NCBI GenBank assembly: GCA_964035545.1
Contig: CAXIUT010000158.1
Coordinates: 1-21,870 of the forward strand
DNA: 21,870 nt
From: Bugula neritina
Lineage: Eukaryota; Bryozoa; Gymnolaemata; Cheilostomatida; Bugulidae
Direction: 5' to 3'
Made by a program: the position numbers and the translations under genes. Numbering within the stretch: position 1 is the first letter of the stretch; every line of letters begins with the position of its first letter. The notes under the pieces are model-generated. The model saw nothing but the letters and a program-made list of their open reading frames with translations, did no database searches and was not told the DNA's origin. This document shows, one piece after another, positions 7,894 to 15,592 of this stretch.

Positions 7894-8391
7894 TCAAGTT
7901 TGCTGACCCCTCGATTTGTTGACAAGCTTTTCAAACCTTTGAACCTCAGATAAAAAGCTGTGAAGGTAGCCAAGTGAACCCATTATGGAGGCCAGACACA
8001 GGGCAGCCTCTTCTGACATTCCGTCTATTTTCCTCGTTTCTGGGTCAAATTCCTGATCATAGATGGATGCTAATGACTGAACCGCCTTTTCTCTTCTTCC
8101 AGGTTCTAGTGAATGAGATAAAGTATTTCGTAACACATTTATCTTTTTAATTAGGTTCCACATGTTGTTGCGGTTATCGCTTACCGATATAGATTTACAT
8201 AACTCCAATTTTTGATGAAATTGAAGCCGGGCATCTTCTATGTGTTCACCATGCAGAGCGAAAGCCTCAAGGGCTTGATTCATTAAGTCTTCAGCAACAA
8301 GATGGCCTTTAAGAAGTATTTGAGCCGTGTCATCAACAAACATGACTTCTTCAGAGAATCTCTTTTGGATGTCTTCTAATGTGTCGGCCAT
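7894..8391 (-). CDS. Small helical protein with HEPN-like Rx4H motif
   Basis: This encodes 165 residues predicted to be nearly all helix. In the centre lies L-R-N-T-L-S-H-S-L: R88 and H93 separated by four residues, with Asn after the Arg. This is the pattern of the catalytic Rx4-6H motif of HEPN nucleases and also of many uncharacterised helical proteins with an R-N-x-x-x-H element. There is no signal peptide. No MNT nucleotidyltransferase or other classic HEPN partner is adjacent; the downstream neighbour is the 286-aa protein. Function is therefore only a suggestion: an RNase toxin-like or abortive-infection component, or a non-catalytic HEPN-fold protein. Confidence 0.55.
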   Translation of the reverse strand: MADTLEDIQKRFSEEVMFVDDTAQILLKGHLVAEDLMNQALEAFALHGEHIEDARLQFHQKLELCKSISVSDNRNNMWNLIKKINVLRNTLSHSLEPGRREKAVQSLASIYDQEFDPETRKIDGMSEEAALCLASIMGSLGYLHSFLSEVQRFEKLVNKSRGQQT

Positions 8392-8499
8392 ATTTTTCGC
8401 CTAACTTGTCAATATCAAAAACTAAAATCCTAAGTATTATCCGTAAATATCAGGAATAAAATTCTTTATATTTTGATATTCATATAAACAACTAAGAAC

Positions 8500-10284
8500 T
8501 TACTTGTCACTTGTATCCCCCACAGAACACGCTGCAAATCGTAAAATTGTCCCCGACTGCATGGTGAAATTTTTTACGGTGAGTACGTTGGAAAAAGTAT
8601 TTATTTCTGATTCAAGTTGTTTCCATTCGCGGCCGTTTAATGCCCATAGTTTTAGATCGGATTCTTTAACGTTATGACCGACTTCATTTCTTTGTGAATT
8701 TTCCTGTAGGTATTCAAGTTGTAGATCCATTGTTCGATCATGGTATGGAGAGAGTAACGATAAATACCAATTTCGTTGGATACAAGATTCTGAAGAATAA
8801 GTCGGTGGTAAGAGTGTTTGTGCTTGATCAATTTCTGATTCGGTACTGAATTCCGCCGGGCCGAAATCATCTTTTAAACGAATGCCACTTAAGGCAAAAC
8901 CATATGCAGGTGCGGTTATTAATTTATATTTTCCGTCTCCCGGAACGGTAGTTCGAACACGTAAATCCGTTGGGAAAGGATCACGCTCGGGTTGTTCTTC
9001 ATCGTAATTCCAGGTCGCTTTTTCGGCATCCCATTGGTATTCGCCTGTGAGTGTTTCTTTTAAATAGGCGTAGCGACGTTGTGAATAATGCCAGAGACTT
9101 TCAACTTCATTTTTGTAATCAATATTTTTCTCTTCCAGGAAGGGATCGTTTTCATGAAACGTTTCAAGCTTCGCGGCCATTTGATCGATTCTTGATTTTA
9201 ATTGATCGGGATGAAACCAACCGAAGTTAGTTTTTGATACCTGTTTTTCTATACCTAACAAATGTAATAAGCGTGCAATAATTTTTTTGTTTAGTGTTGG
9301 GTTACGAAAAACTTTTTCCTTTAATGGACTCGCAGCGCCGAGTTGTGGAGGATAATAATATTGAAAATTATCATTCAAAATACTTTTCGGAAATTCCAGA
9401 AAAGGATCCCAGTTGCGGCCAAAGCTTAGATCATAATCCCATGGAATGATGATCCATTTTTTTGTTGTTTCTGGTTGGTAGATAAAATAATTTTTATTAT
9501 AAGTGTCACCATTGCTGGTGAGGATGTTAAGGGCTAGCCAGTTTAGAACAGAATCTTCATCAAAGTTTTTTCCAATGTATTGATCAAATTCTTCTATGGG
9601 CGTTTTGTTTATTCCACTGTAGGCTTCATATAATGGTGAAAAGTCATTATCACCGGGCGCAAACTTAAACCAGCAGTCATCGATATTTTTATTTTCATAA
9701 TAACGAAAATCACCACAAAATCGTGAGTCGATGGGATGAAAAAATTGTCCGGCTTTTCCTAGTCCAAAACGATCAAACAGTGTTGTATCGATCCATTCTG
9801 TTTGTAAAAAAACGCCGTGATATTTTTCATTAATATAGACACGAATATATTCGACCTTTGGACCGACCATGCCAAGATCTTCAATCATCTGCCAGGCCAA
9901 CCATTCGCGTAACATGGAACCATCGGTCGCCATTCCATCCAGAGAGATTCTTTGTTGATCATTCCATTTCTGATCGCCATCCAATTTTATGATCAGATTT
10001 TTTTTACTAAAACGCCGGGAGAAACTGCCAGAAACTTTTATTCTGCCGGATAGTTCTTGTTTGCCTGTATCGATCACTTTCACCGCAAATGAAGATTTAT
10101 CGTTGTATTCTTTTCGGAAGAGTACTTCAGCATCTAACTCATCCATGGTGAGATGTATTTCACCTATTTCATTTTGTATCGCAGCCGTTGTTTGAACAGG
10201 AAGGAAAAAAACAGACAAACAAACAAAAGATAAAATTGATCGAATTTTGTTTGAATGATTTTTTCTTGTTATATCGTTACTCAT
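8500..10284 (-). CDS. Exported CotH-family kinase, last gene of the exopolysaccharide operon
   Basis: This encodes 594 residues. A basic N-terminus and hydrophobic segment (about 14-33) form a signal peptide with probable cleavage near T-A-A. The CotH kinase core follows: S-R-R-F-S-K-K-N-L region near 88-98, E-K-Y-H-G-V-F-L-Q-T-E-W near 153-164, N-G-D-T-Y-N-K-N (N258, D260, N265) and P-W-D-Y-D-L-S-F-G (D283, D285), the atypical-kinase catalytic and metal-binding elements. CotH of Bacillus phosphorylates spore-coat proteins; the substrate here is unknown. The C-terminal 150 residues look beta-rich. An upstream in-frame start at 10353 is rejected because it overlaps the preceding gene by 67 nt, while ATG 10284 lies 2 nt after that gene's stop with a G-rich ribosome-binding site. 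Confidence 0.85.
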   Translation of the reverse strand: MSNDITRKNHSNKIRSILSFVCLSVFFLPVQTTAAIQNEIGEIHLTMDELDAEVLFRKEYNDKSSFAVKVIDTGKQELSGRIKVSGSFSRRFSKKNLIIKLDGDQKWNDQQRISLDGMATDGSMLREWLAWQMIEDLGMVGPKVEYIRVYINEKYHGVFLQTEWIDTTLFDRFGLGKAGQFFHPIDSRFCGDFRYYENKNIDDCWFKFAPGDNDFSPLYEAYSGINKTPIEEFDQYIGKNFDEDSVLNWLALNILTSNGDTYNKNYFIYQPETTKKWIIIPWDYDLSFGRNWDPFLEFPKSILNDNFQYYYPPQLGAASPLKEKVFRNPTLNKKIIARLLHLLGIEKQVSKTNFGWFHPDQLKSRIDQMAAKLETFHENDPFLEEKNIDYKNEVESLWHYSQRRYAYLKETLTGEYQWDAEKATWNYDEEQPERDPFPTDLRVRTTVPGDGKYKLITAPAYGFALSGIRLKDDFGPAEFSTESEIDQAQTLLPPTYSSESCIQRNWYLSLLSPYHDRTMDLQLEYLQENSQRNEVGHNVKESDLKLWALNGREWKQLESEINTFSNVLTVKNFTMQSGTILRFAACSVGDTSDK

Positions 10285-10286
10285 TA

Positions 10287-11114
10287 TTATGGCCCCCAAT
10301 GGCGGCTGAATGTGATGCCGAATTTTGTACTTTGTCCTGAGTTTCTTCCCCATATCACACGAGAAGCAGAAACTTTATAGCGCCAGTCGTGATTGAGTCG
10401 ATCAGACCAGCTGACTTTTGCATTTAATTTGTCGTAATCCGAAAGCTGAGTTTCATCAGCAAAATCGTTATTTGTATTCCCTTCATTTTGAAAAGAAATA
10501 TCTGCGCTTAAACCCATGCTTATGCGCCCCGTCTTTCCGATGTGTCGACGAACCGTTGCGTAAGCTAAAAATTGATCCGCTGGTCCGCTCATCCATAAAC
10601 GTACCGACGCACCAGTTAGAAAATCCCACTTTGGTGCAAAGTCTCTTTCTTCTCCACGAGAAAGATAGGCCAGCCCTCCTTCGATTCCGAACTCACCATT
10701 GCCTGGTCGAGACCGGTTGCTACGTGAATAACCAGTTGGAACAATGAGCGTGACTTCCCAGGTTTTACCATTTTCGAAAACGTTAAGGCGTCCACGAATA
10801 CCGAGACGTAAATCCCCAAGTCCGCTGTAGTCCTCATCACCGCAATGTTTGTCGATCAATTCCAGGTTAGCAACCAGAGTGTGATAATAACTATATCCAT
10901 ATTCAAGCTGATGATTTGATCGAAAGGTTTGCGAGCGACAACTGGAATCTCGCAGGTTACTACTTCGGTTCCAGCTTTTATCACTGGTTGAATAACTGAG
11001 CCCACCGGAATAATAGGTTTCACCTTCCGATAACATCCACGGACTGACTGCATAACTTTCCTGCGGAATGATCAAAACAGGAAATAAAAAAAGAGAAAAT
11101 ATTAACTTGTACAT
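10287..11114 (-). CDS. Outer-membrane beta-barrel protein, candidate glycan exit channel
   Basis: This encodes 275 residues. A signal peptide (about 1-22, ending S-Y-A) is followed by alternating amphipathic segments with many aromatic residues at their ends and Gly/Asn/Asp-rich turns, as expected of an outer-membrane barrel of about 10-12 strands. Examples are G-L-G-D-L-R-L-G-I-R-G-R-L, T-W-E-V-T-L-I-V-P-T-G-Y and the closing K-F-G-I-T-F-S-R-H-W. Two cysteines (C59, C92) could form a disulfide in an early loop. It has no TPR scaffold, unlike BcsC or PgaA. Its place in the operon between the GH113-like lipoprotein and CotH suggests a role in glycan export, but it could equally be a structural porin. 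It overlaps the previous gene by 13 nt. Confidence 0.75.
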   Translation of the reverse strand: MYKLIFSLFLFPVLIIPQESYAVSPWMLSEGETYYSGGLSYSTSDKSWNRSSNLRDSSCRSQTFRSNHQLEYGYSYYHTLVANLELIDKHCGDEDYSGLGDLRLGIRGRLNVFENGKTWEVTLIVPTGYSRSNRSRPGNGEFGIEGGLAYLSRGEERDFAPKWDFLTGASVRLWMSGPADQFLAYATVRRHIGKTGRISMGLSADISFQNEGNTNNDFADETQLSDYDKLNAKVSWSDRLNHDWRYKVSASRVIWGRNSGQSTKFGITFSRHWGP

Positions 11115-12160
11115 TCGCTGATTTTCCTCATAAAAAGGCTGAACGGTGAACCCCAGTGTTGATGAACAACCGCTTGAGCCAATTTATTTTGTACGGTGTA
11201 ACTTGTGTCATTTTGGCCGCCAGCTTGTGGGGAGCTGCTCCACTGCCAGATCCAGATCCCTTCGATATTTGACGATTTAGATGTGTTGGATTTTTCTAAC
11301 GAGCTTAACCAACGACGGATCAAATCTGCTTGCGTATTTGGATCTGCCGAGGGTGAAGCTGTTTCCAGCCCACGCCAATCCCAGGGTTTTGCCTCCCACC
11401 CTTTTGCTGAAGGAATGCCCACTTCGAGAATCCAGACGGGTTGTTGAAAACGTTCTGCGAGTGTTTCCAATTGTTCGGTCAGCGTATCGGTGATCCGTTC
11501 TTGCGTCATGTCGGGATACAATGTGACACCTATCGAATCAAGTAAATCCCAATGAGGGAACGCTTCAATCCCTGCAACCTCTCCCGCGGCATAGGTTAAT
11601 TTTCCAGAATAAACCGCACGCAGTTTTTTGATCAATTCTGGCCAATGCAGGCTCTCCTGAATTTTTCTTAATTCGGTCCCAATGACAAACGCATCGACAT
11701 GATAAGTTTCTGCTAGCCGTGCATAGTTTAAAAGCTGATTGGTATAATTTTCGAACCAGCTTTTTTCTTGTTCTTGACTCGAAAATGTAATCTCACCTGC
11801 CCAGGAATTGTCAATTAAAATTTGAGGTTTAAGTACACGGTGTAAGCGCTGTTTTTGCGACAGTTCCAGCGCTGCAATCAATTGTTCGTCAGTGACAGCA
11901 TCACTTTTGCTGATTTCGTCAGATTGCGGTGTGTCTTGTTTTAAAAACGGGACAAGAATAATGGAATTTGCCCCTGTCAGGCGCAAGTGCTGCATGGATA
12001 AGCAGGCGCCCGTTGAGTTCATGGCGGTGTGGCGATCCTGCAAAAAATTAAAACCAACCAGATCTGGTTTAGAAGAATAATCACAACCATACAAGCTATA
12101 AATAGTCAGGATCAAAAATAATGAACGAGGCTGGTTTATCGAATCAATTTTCATTTTCAT
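11102..12160 (-). CDS. GH113-like glycoside hydrolase lipoprotein
   Basis: This encodes 352 residues from ATG 12160. The N-terminus is a lipoprotein signal with lipobox L-Y-G-C (Cys 26). The rest is a TIM barrel like the GH113 beta-mannanase family: a central F-V-I-G-T-E-L (putative acid/base E163), L-T-Y-A-A, W-D-x-L-D-x-I-G-V-x-L-Y and V-W-I-L-E-V-G (putative nucleophile E246), with conserved Trp near the C-terminus (I-W-I-W-Q-W). Both catalytic glutamates are therefore present. By analogy with BcsZ, AlgL or PelA it may trim or edit the nascent polymer in the periplasm. The gene overlaps the upstream gene by 17 nt. ATG 12154 is an equally plausible start, because the weak GGCGAG site is better spaced from it; earlier starts at 12184 and 12190 are less likely. 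Confidence 0.8.
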   Translation of the reverse strand: MKMKIDSINQPRSLFLILTIYSLYGCDYSSKPDLVGFNFLQDRHTAMNSTGACLSMQHLRLTGANSIILVPFLKQDTPQSDEISKSDAVTDEQLIAALELSQKQRLHRVLKPQILIDNSWAGEITFSSQEQEKSWFENYTNQLLNYARLAETYHVDAFVIGTELRKIQESLHWPELIKKLRAVYSGKLTYAAGEVAGIEAFPHWDLLDSIGVTLYPDMTQERITDTLTEQLETLAERFQQPVWILEVGIPSAKGWEAKPWDWRGLETASPSADPNTQADLIRRWLSSLEKSNTSKSSNIEGIWIWQWSSSPQAGGQNDTSYTVQNKLAQAVVHQHWGSPFSLFMRKISECTS

Positions 12161-13652
12161 AGACTCGCCAGCCCGCGTAATCATAAACACGTTTGAAGCC
12201 AGTCATGCCTTCTTTATAAAGATCCGGATAAAGGAGGTTTATTCGGTCTCGGCCACCCGTTTTGGTAGACGGATCAGGTATGACGATGAGATCGGTATCA
12301 GGCCGTTGGAAACGCGTTTGAATCTTAAAGTTATCAGAAATGGGTAAGTGAAGTTGGTGAGCATCCCCTTTCGCGACGATCGCACGGTAAGCACTGCGTT
12401 CGTCGATCAATATATCTTTATTTTTTTGTTTAGTCAGCCATTCACCGAGCACTGCATCTTCATGATATAGCTCACCAGAAAGACTATTTGTGAAGGCCAG
12501 ATACCAGTGTCGCATTTCGGGCTCTGTATATTGCGCGAAACGATGCCAGCCAGAGAGTGAGCCTATTACAAGTAAAATGATCAAAGCGGGGAATTTCCAA
12601 CGCCTTGCAAATGGGATCATGGTTAATTCAGCCATGACACCAGCGCTGATCAAAGCCAGTATTTCTAATGGGTGAAACAGGAAATATTTGCTACTGGCAA
12701 AGGCAATCGCAATAACCGGATGGAATAACAAAATGATGCTGGCTTTAAGATGATTACCATAACGCGCGGCGAGTGGTAATAACAAAAAGACCACAGGGAA
12801 AAGAACGCCAAGTTGTAAAAAAGCAGCAAATAGCGGCGCAAGCCAGAGTCCACCATACTGCCTTAACCATTCAGAAGTTGGTGTGTCTTGCCAGCCACCA
12901 AGAAACGATGAATCGGGCTCGCGTGCAAAGATGAGTGCGCTTCCTTCAAAAATCCAGTTTAGATAAGCCCAGGATAAAACCGCAATTAATAGCGGCATCG
13001 CGATCATCAGATAAACACTGATTGGAGAACTTAATAAAATTTTCCGCGGGGCAATAATAGAAAGAAAGGGAACCAGTGCAATAAACAGAAACAATGCAAT
13101 AGGATCTGCAAAAAAATACAGCGCGAGAATCATACCCAGTAAGATGAATGAACGCACATCCTCTTGATAGATCATGCGTAGACATGCTCGATATAAGAGA
13201 TAAAACATCAATAAGCTGATGGCGGTATAACCACCACTGGTTGCAGCCCAAAGCACGGTTGGTTGGCTGATGATCAATAAAATAAGTAACGCCCTTTGCC
13301 ATACTGGTCGTGCGTTTCTACGCAGGTGGTGATTCCATAAAGCTAACAAGATTGCGACAGTCAGCCCTGAAATAAAATAGGGTGCGGCGGCTTGATAACC
13401 ATCTGGTAACCATGTGAATGGGATAAGCATGTAAAACGGTGCATGTGGATAGATAAAGCGAAAATGCTCCATGCGAATGGTTTCCGCATCCATCACTCCG
13501 AGCACTTTTGCCCAGCGGAACATTGCAATATCACTAACGTAATGATTACTTAATAACCACAGACTACACATGGCAAAAACCAGTGTGATCAACATCAACA
13601 CAATGAAATTATGGTGCCGACGATTGCTTGTTTCTGCGATCACCTCTGCCAT
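12144..13652 (-). CDS. Polytopic membrane protein, possible GT-C glycosyltransferase
   Basis: This encodes 502 residues. About ten transmembrane helices are spread over residues 15-370, and the final 110 residues form a soluble domain, probably periplasmic. After the first helix there is a loop with S-D-I-A-M-F-R-W and later Y-P-H-A-P-F-Y-M-L-I-P-F, an arrangement reminiscent of the first catalytic loop of GT-C enzymes (PMT/ArnT-like, which use lipid-phosphate sugars). I see no definitive family signature, so transferase activity is an inference. If right, it could add side sugars to the polymer made by the adjacent synthase. Its ATG overlaps the synthase's TGA stop by one base (TGATG), which indicates translational coupling. 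Confidence 0.72.
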   Translation of the reverse strand: MAEVIAETSNRRHHNFIVLMLITLVFAMCSLWLLSNHYVSDIAMFRWAKVLGVMDAETIRMEHFRFIYPHAPFYMLIPFTWLPDGYQAAAPYFISGLTVAILLALWNHHLRRNARPVWQRALLILLIISQPTVLWAATSGGYTAISLLMFYLLYRACLRMIYQEDVRSFILLGMILALYFFADPIALFLFIALVPFLSIIAPRKILLSSPISVYLMIAMPLLIAVLSWAYLNWIFEGSALIFAREPDSSFLGGWQDTPTSEWLRQYGGLWLAPLFAAFLQLGVLFPVVFLLLPLAARYGNHLKASIILLFHPVIAIAFASSKYFLFHPLEILALISAGVMAELTMIPFARRWKFPALIILLVIGSLSGWHRFAQYTEPEMRHWYLAFTNSLSGELYHEDAVLGEWLTKQKNKDILIDERSAYRAIVAKGDAHQLHLPISDNFKIQTRFQRPDTDLIVIPDPSTKTGGRDRINLLYPDLYKEGMTGFKRVYDYAGWRVYENEN

Positions 13653-15592
13653 CAGTTAGAGCCCGTTCGTGTTATGGGTGGTGGAATTATTTCTTCATGG
13701 TCATGTGAAGTAAGTCCATGCACGGTCTTTTCCCAATAAAAAGGATCGTGAATTAATTGCCATAATGCTCGATAGGCAGCAACTGACATTAAGATCCAAT
13801 AAAGAGGAATGGTAAGCGCCCAGGGGATTAAGTTATAAAGCTGTCGTTTGAATACACTCAGGGTTGAGAGATAGATCAATATACCGTTACCGATAAGCAG
13901 GTTAAACAGACTGATATAAAGAATGAACCCTGGAAATAATAAATCTAAAGCGTGGGTTTGAGTATAGAGCCAGAAGAAGTACATAAAATATAAAAACGGT
14001 GCCATCAGTGCACTTAAGACTGCGCCGCCAATGAAAAATTGAAAACCCCAAAAAGCCCCGCTTCCGAGTGAGCGATATAGATCTATCGGGTGACGCATGT
14101 GAACCAGGTAAGTTTGCATGTAGCCTTTAATCCAACGAGAGCGTTGTCGGATCCAGTTTCCAAGATGGCTGTTTGCTTCTTCGTAAGTTGTCGAATTAAC
14201 CACACCAACACGGTAATTTAGTTGTGTATATCTTACGCCCAGATCGGCATCTTCAGTGACGTTGTAGGGATCCCAGGCATCGACTTCTTTGAGGATATGC
14301 ATTTTAAAATGGTTAGATGTTCCACCAAGCGGGATTGGGATTTTTAATGCTTCAAGCGCTGGCAGATAAAAATCAAACCATAGTGAATATTCAAGGGTAA
14401 ACATTCTTGTTAACCAGTTTTCATTCGCGTTGAAATAATTCAATCTAGCCTGAATGACCGCAGTATTGTCCGGTGCTTTTCTGAATGCGACGACAGCTTT
14501 TTTGAGTTGATCAGGTTCTGGTCGATCTTCTGCATCATAGATGGTGACTAGTTCACCGCGTGCAAAACTAAGAGCATAGTTGCAAGCTTTCGGTTTCGTT
14601 TTAGGCAGAGAGTCAGGAACCCTGATTATTTCAAATATGCCCTCTAAACCGAGCTCTTTTGCCGCTTGTACGGTTTCGTCGTCGTCATCTTCCAGGATCA
14701 GTTTTATATCCAGCTTAGATAATGGATAATCGAGATCCCTTATTGCAGAGGTAATAATGGGTAAAACTTCAGGTTCTTTATACATCGGAACCAATACAGT
14801 ATAGGTCGGCAGATCTTTATCTGTTAAGGCGGCTACTTCTTCATCCGTTACCTTCACATCAATTTGGGTGTCTCCTCCAACCCAGGCAAAAAGTATTCGC
14901 AATCCAAAATTGAGTAATAAAAAGAGACAGATAAATAAGTTTATGGCGATTAATGCTTTAATCGGCCAAAGCGTCACCGCAAGCATAAGCAGTGTAAGAA
15001 TGATAAAGATCCAGATTAACTGTGCCGTTGTGAAAACTTGTTTTGCGGAATTGACGGGTTGCTTGTTGGCGAGATCATTAACGGCATTATCAACTAAGAA
15101 ATCTTTTGCTTCTCGTTGGACAATCCAGATGATGTCAAACTTAGAGGTGATTACAAAATCATATTCACCGTCGGTTTGTTCGTGCATATAGTAAACCGCT
15201 TCCGGTGAAGGATCGGCACAAACAAAGATCGTTTTGTCTTTTTCTTTTCTATACGGAAGGACTAAATGTTCGGTGTAATGATCAATTTCCTCATCATGCC
15301 ATAATGATTTATCGGGAGGTACTTCCATCATATTGATGAAAGGCTTGTTATATTGCCCGGCAAGTACCCGATAAAAGGCAAATGGTTGTACCCAACCTTT
15401 TGAGATCAAAATGTCTCCAAGTCGGGTTCCCCATTTTTGCTGTAAAGCGAGCGCCTTTTCCAGATGATCGGCCGTAATTAAGCCTTTTTCAAGCAAGAGT
15501 TCACCCAAAGGAATGAACTTCGTCGATTTACGATCGGGCGATCCAGGTGGAACGTTTGCTCCAACGCCTCTATCAGAGGTGTCGTCCGCCAT
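13652..15592 (-). CDS. MshEN-domain family 2 glycosyltransferase (polysaccharide synthase)
   Basis: This encodes 646 residues. The N-terminal cytoplasmic MshEN domain holds two 24-residue motifs at 28-51 (L29, G30, G37, L43, L48, Q51) and 57-80 (R57, L58, G59, G66, L77, Q80) separated by the canonical 5-residue spacer; this is the c-di-GMP-binding signature first defined in the pilus ATPase MshE. Two helices (about 191-236) precede a GT2 catalytic domain with Y-x-V-L-V-P-M-Y near 264, D353-x-x-D356, T-E-D (446-448) and Q-R-S-R-W (483-487), the processive-synthase set known from BcsA. Three or four helices follow (513-608). There is no PilZ domain. It should polymerise and translocate a glycan across the inner membrane with the BcsB-like partner encoded just before it (1-nt overlap, TAATG). 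Confidence 0.93.
   Translation of the reverse strand: MADDTSDRGVGANVPPGSPDRKSTKFIPLGELLLEKGLITADHLEKALALQQKWGTRLGDILISKGWVQPFAFYRVLAGQYNKPFINMMEVPPDKSLWHDEEIDHYTEHLVLPYRKEKDKTIFVCADPSPEAVYYMHEQTDGEYDFVITSKFDIIWIVQREAKDFLVDNAVNDLANKQPVNSAKQVFTTAQLIWIFIILTLLMLAVTLWPIKALIAINLFICLFLLLNFGLRILFAWVGGDTQIDVKVTDEEVAALTDKDLPTYTVLVPMYKEPEVLPIITSAIRDLDYPLSKLDIKLILEDDDDETVQAAKELGLEGIFEIIRVPDSLPKTKPKACNYALSFARGELVTIYDAEDRPEPDQLKKAVVAFRKAPDNTAVIQARLNYFNANENWLTRMFTLEYSLWFDFYLPALEALKIPIPLGGTSNHFKMHILKEVDAWDPYNVTEDADLGVRYTQLNYRVGVVNSTTYEEANSHLGNWIRQRSRWIKGYMQTYLVHMRHPIDLYRSLGSGAFWGFQFFIGGAVLSALMAPFLYFMYFFWLYTQTHALDLLFPGFILYISLFNLLIGNGILIYLSTLSVFKRQLYNLIPWALTIPLYWILMSVAAYRALWQLIHDPFYWEKTVHGLTSHDHEEIIPPPITRTGSN

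Noticed and set aside
7883-7895. Inverted repeat GATAC/GTATC at the end of the HEPN-like gene as a terminator.
   Set aside because: The stem is only 5 bp and no T run follows on either strand.
6918-8405. Integron cassette array: the genes at 8391, 7836 and 6917 are each preceded by a GTTRR-type heptamer (GTTAGGC at 8405-8399, GTTAATC at 7863-7857, GTTAAAC at 6939-6933).
   Set aside because: None has a matching inverse core site or an attC-like imperfect stem of the right length between the genes; gaps are only 58 nt and the second heptamer breaks the consensus.
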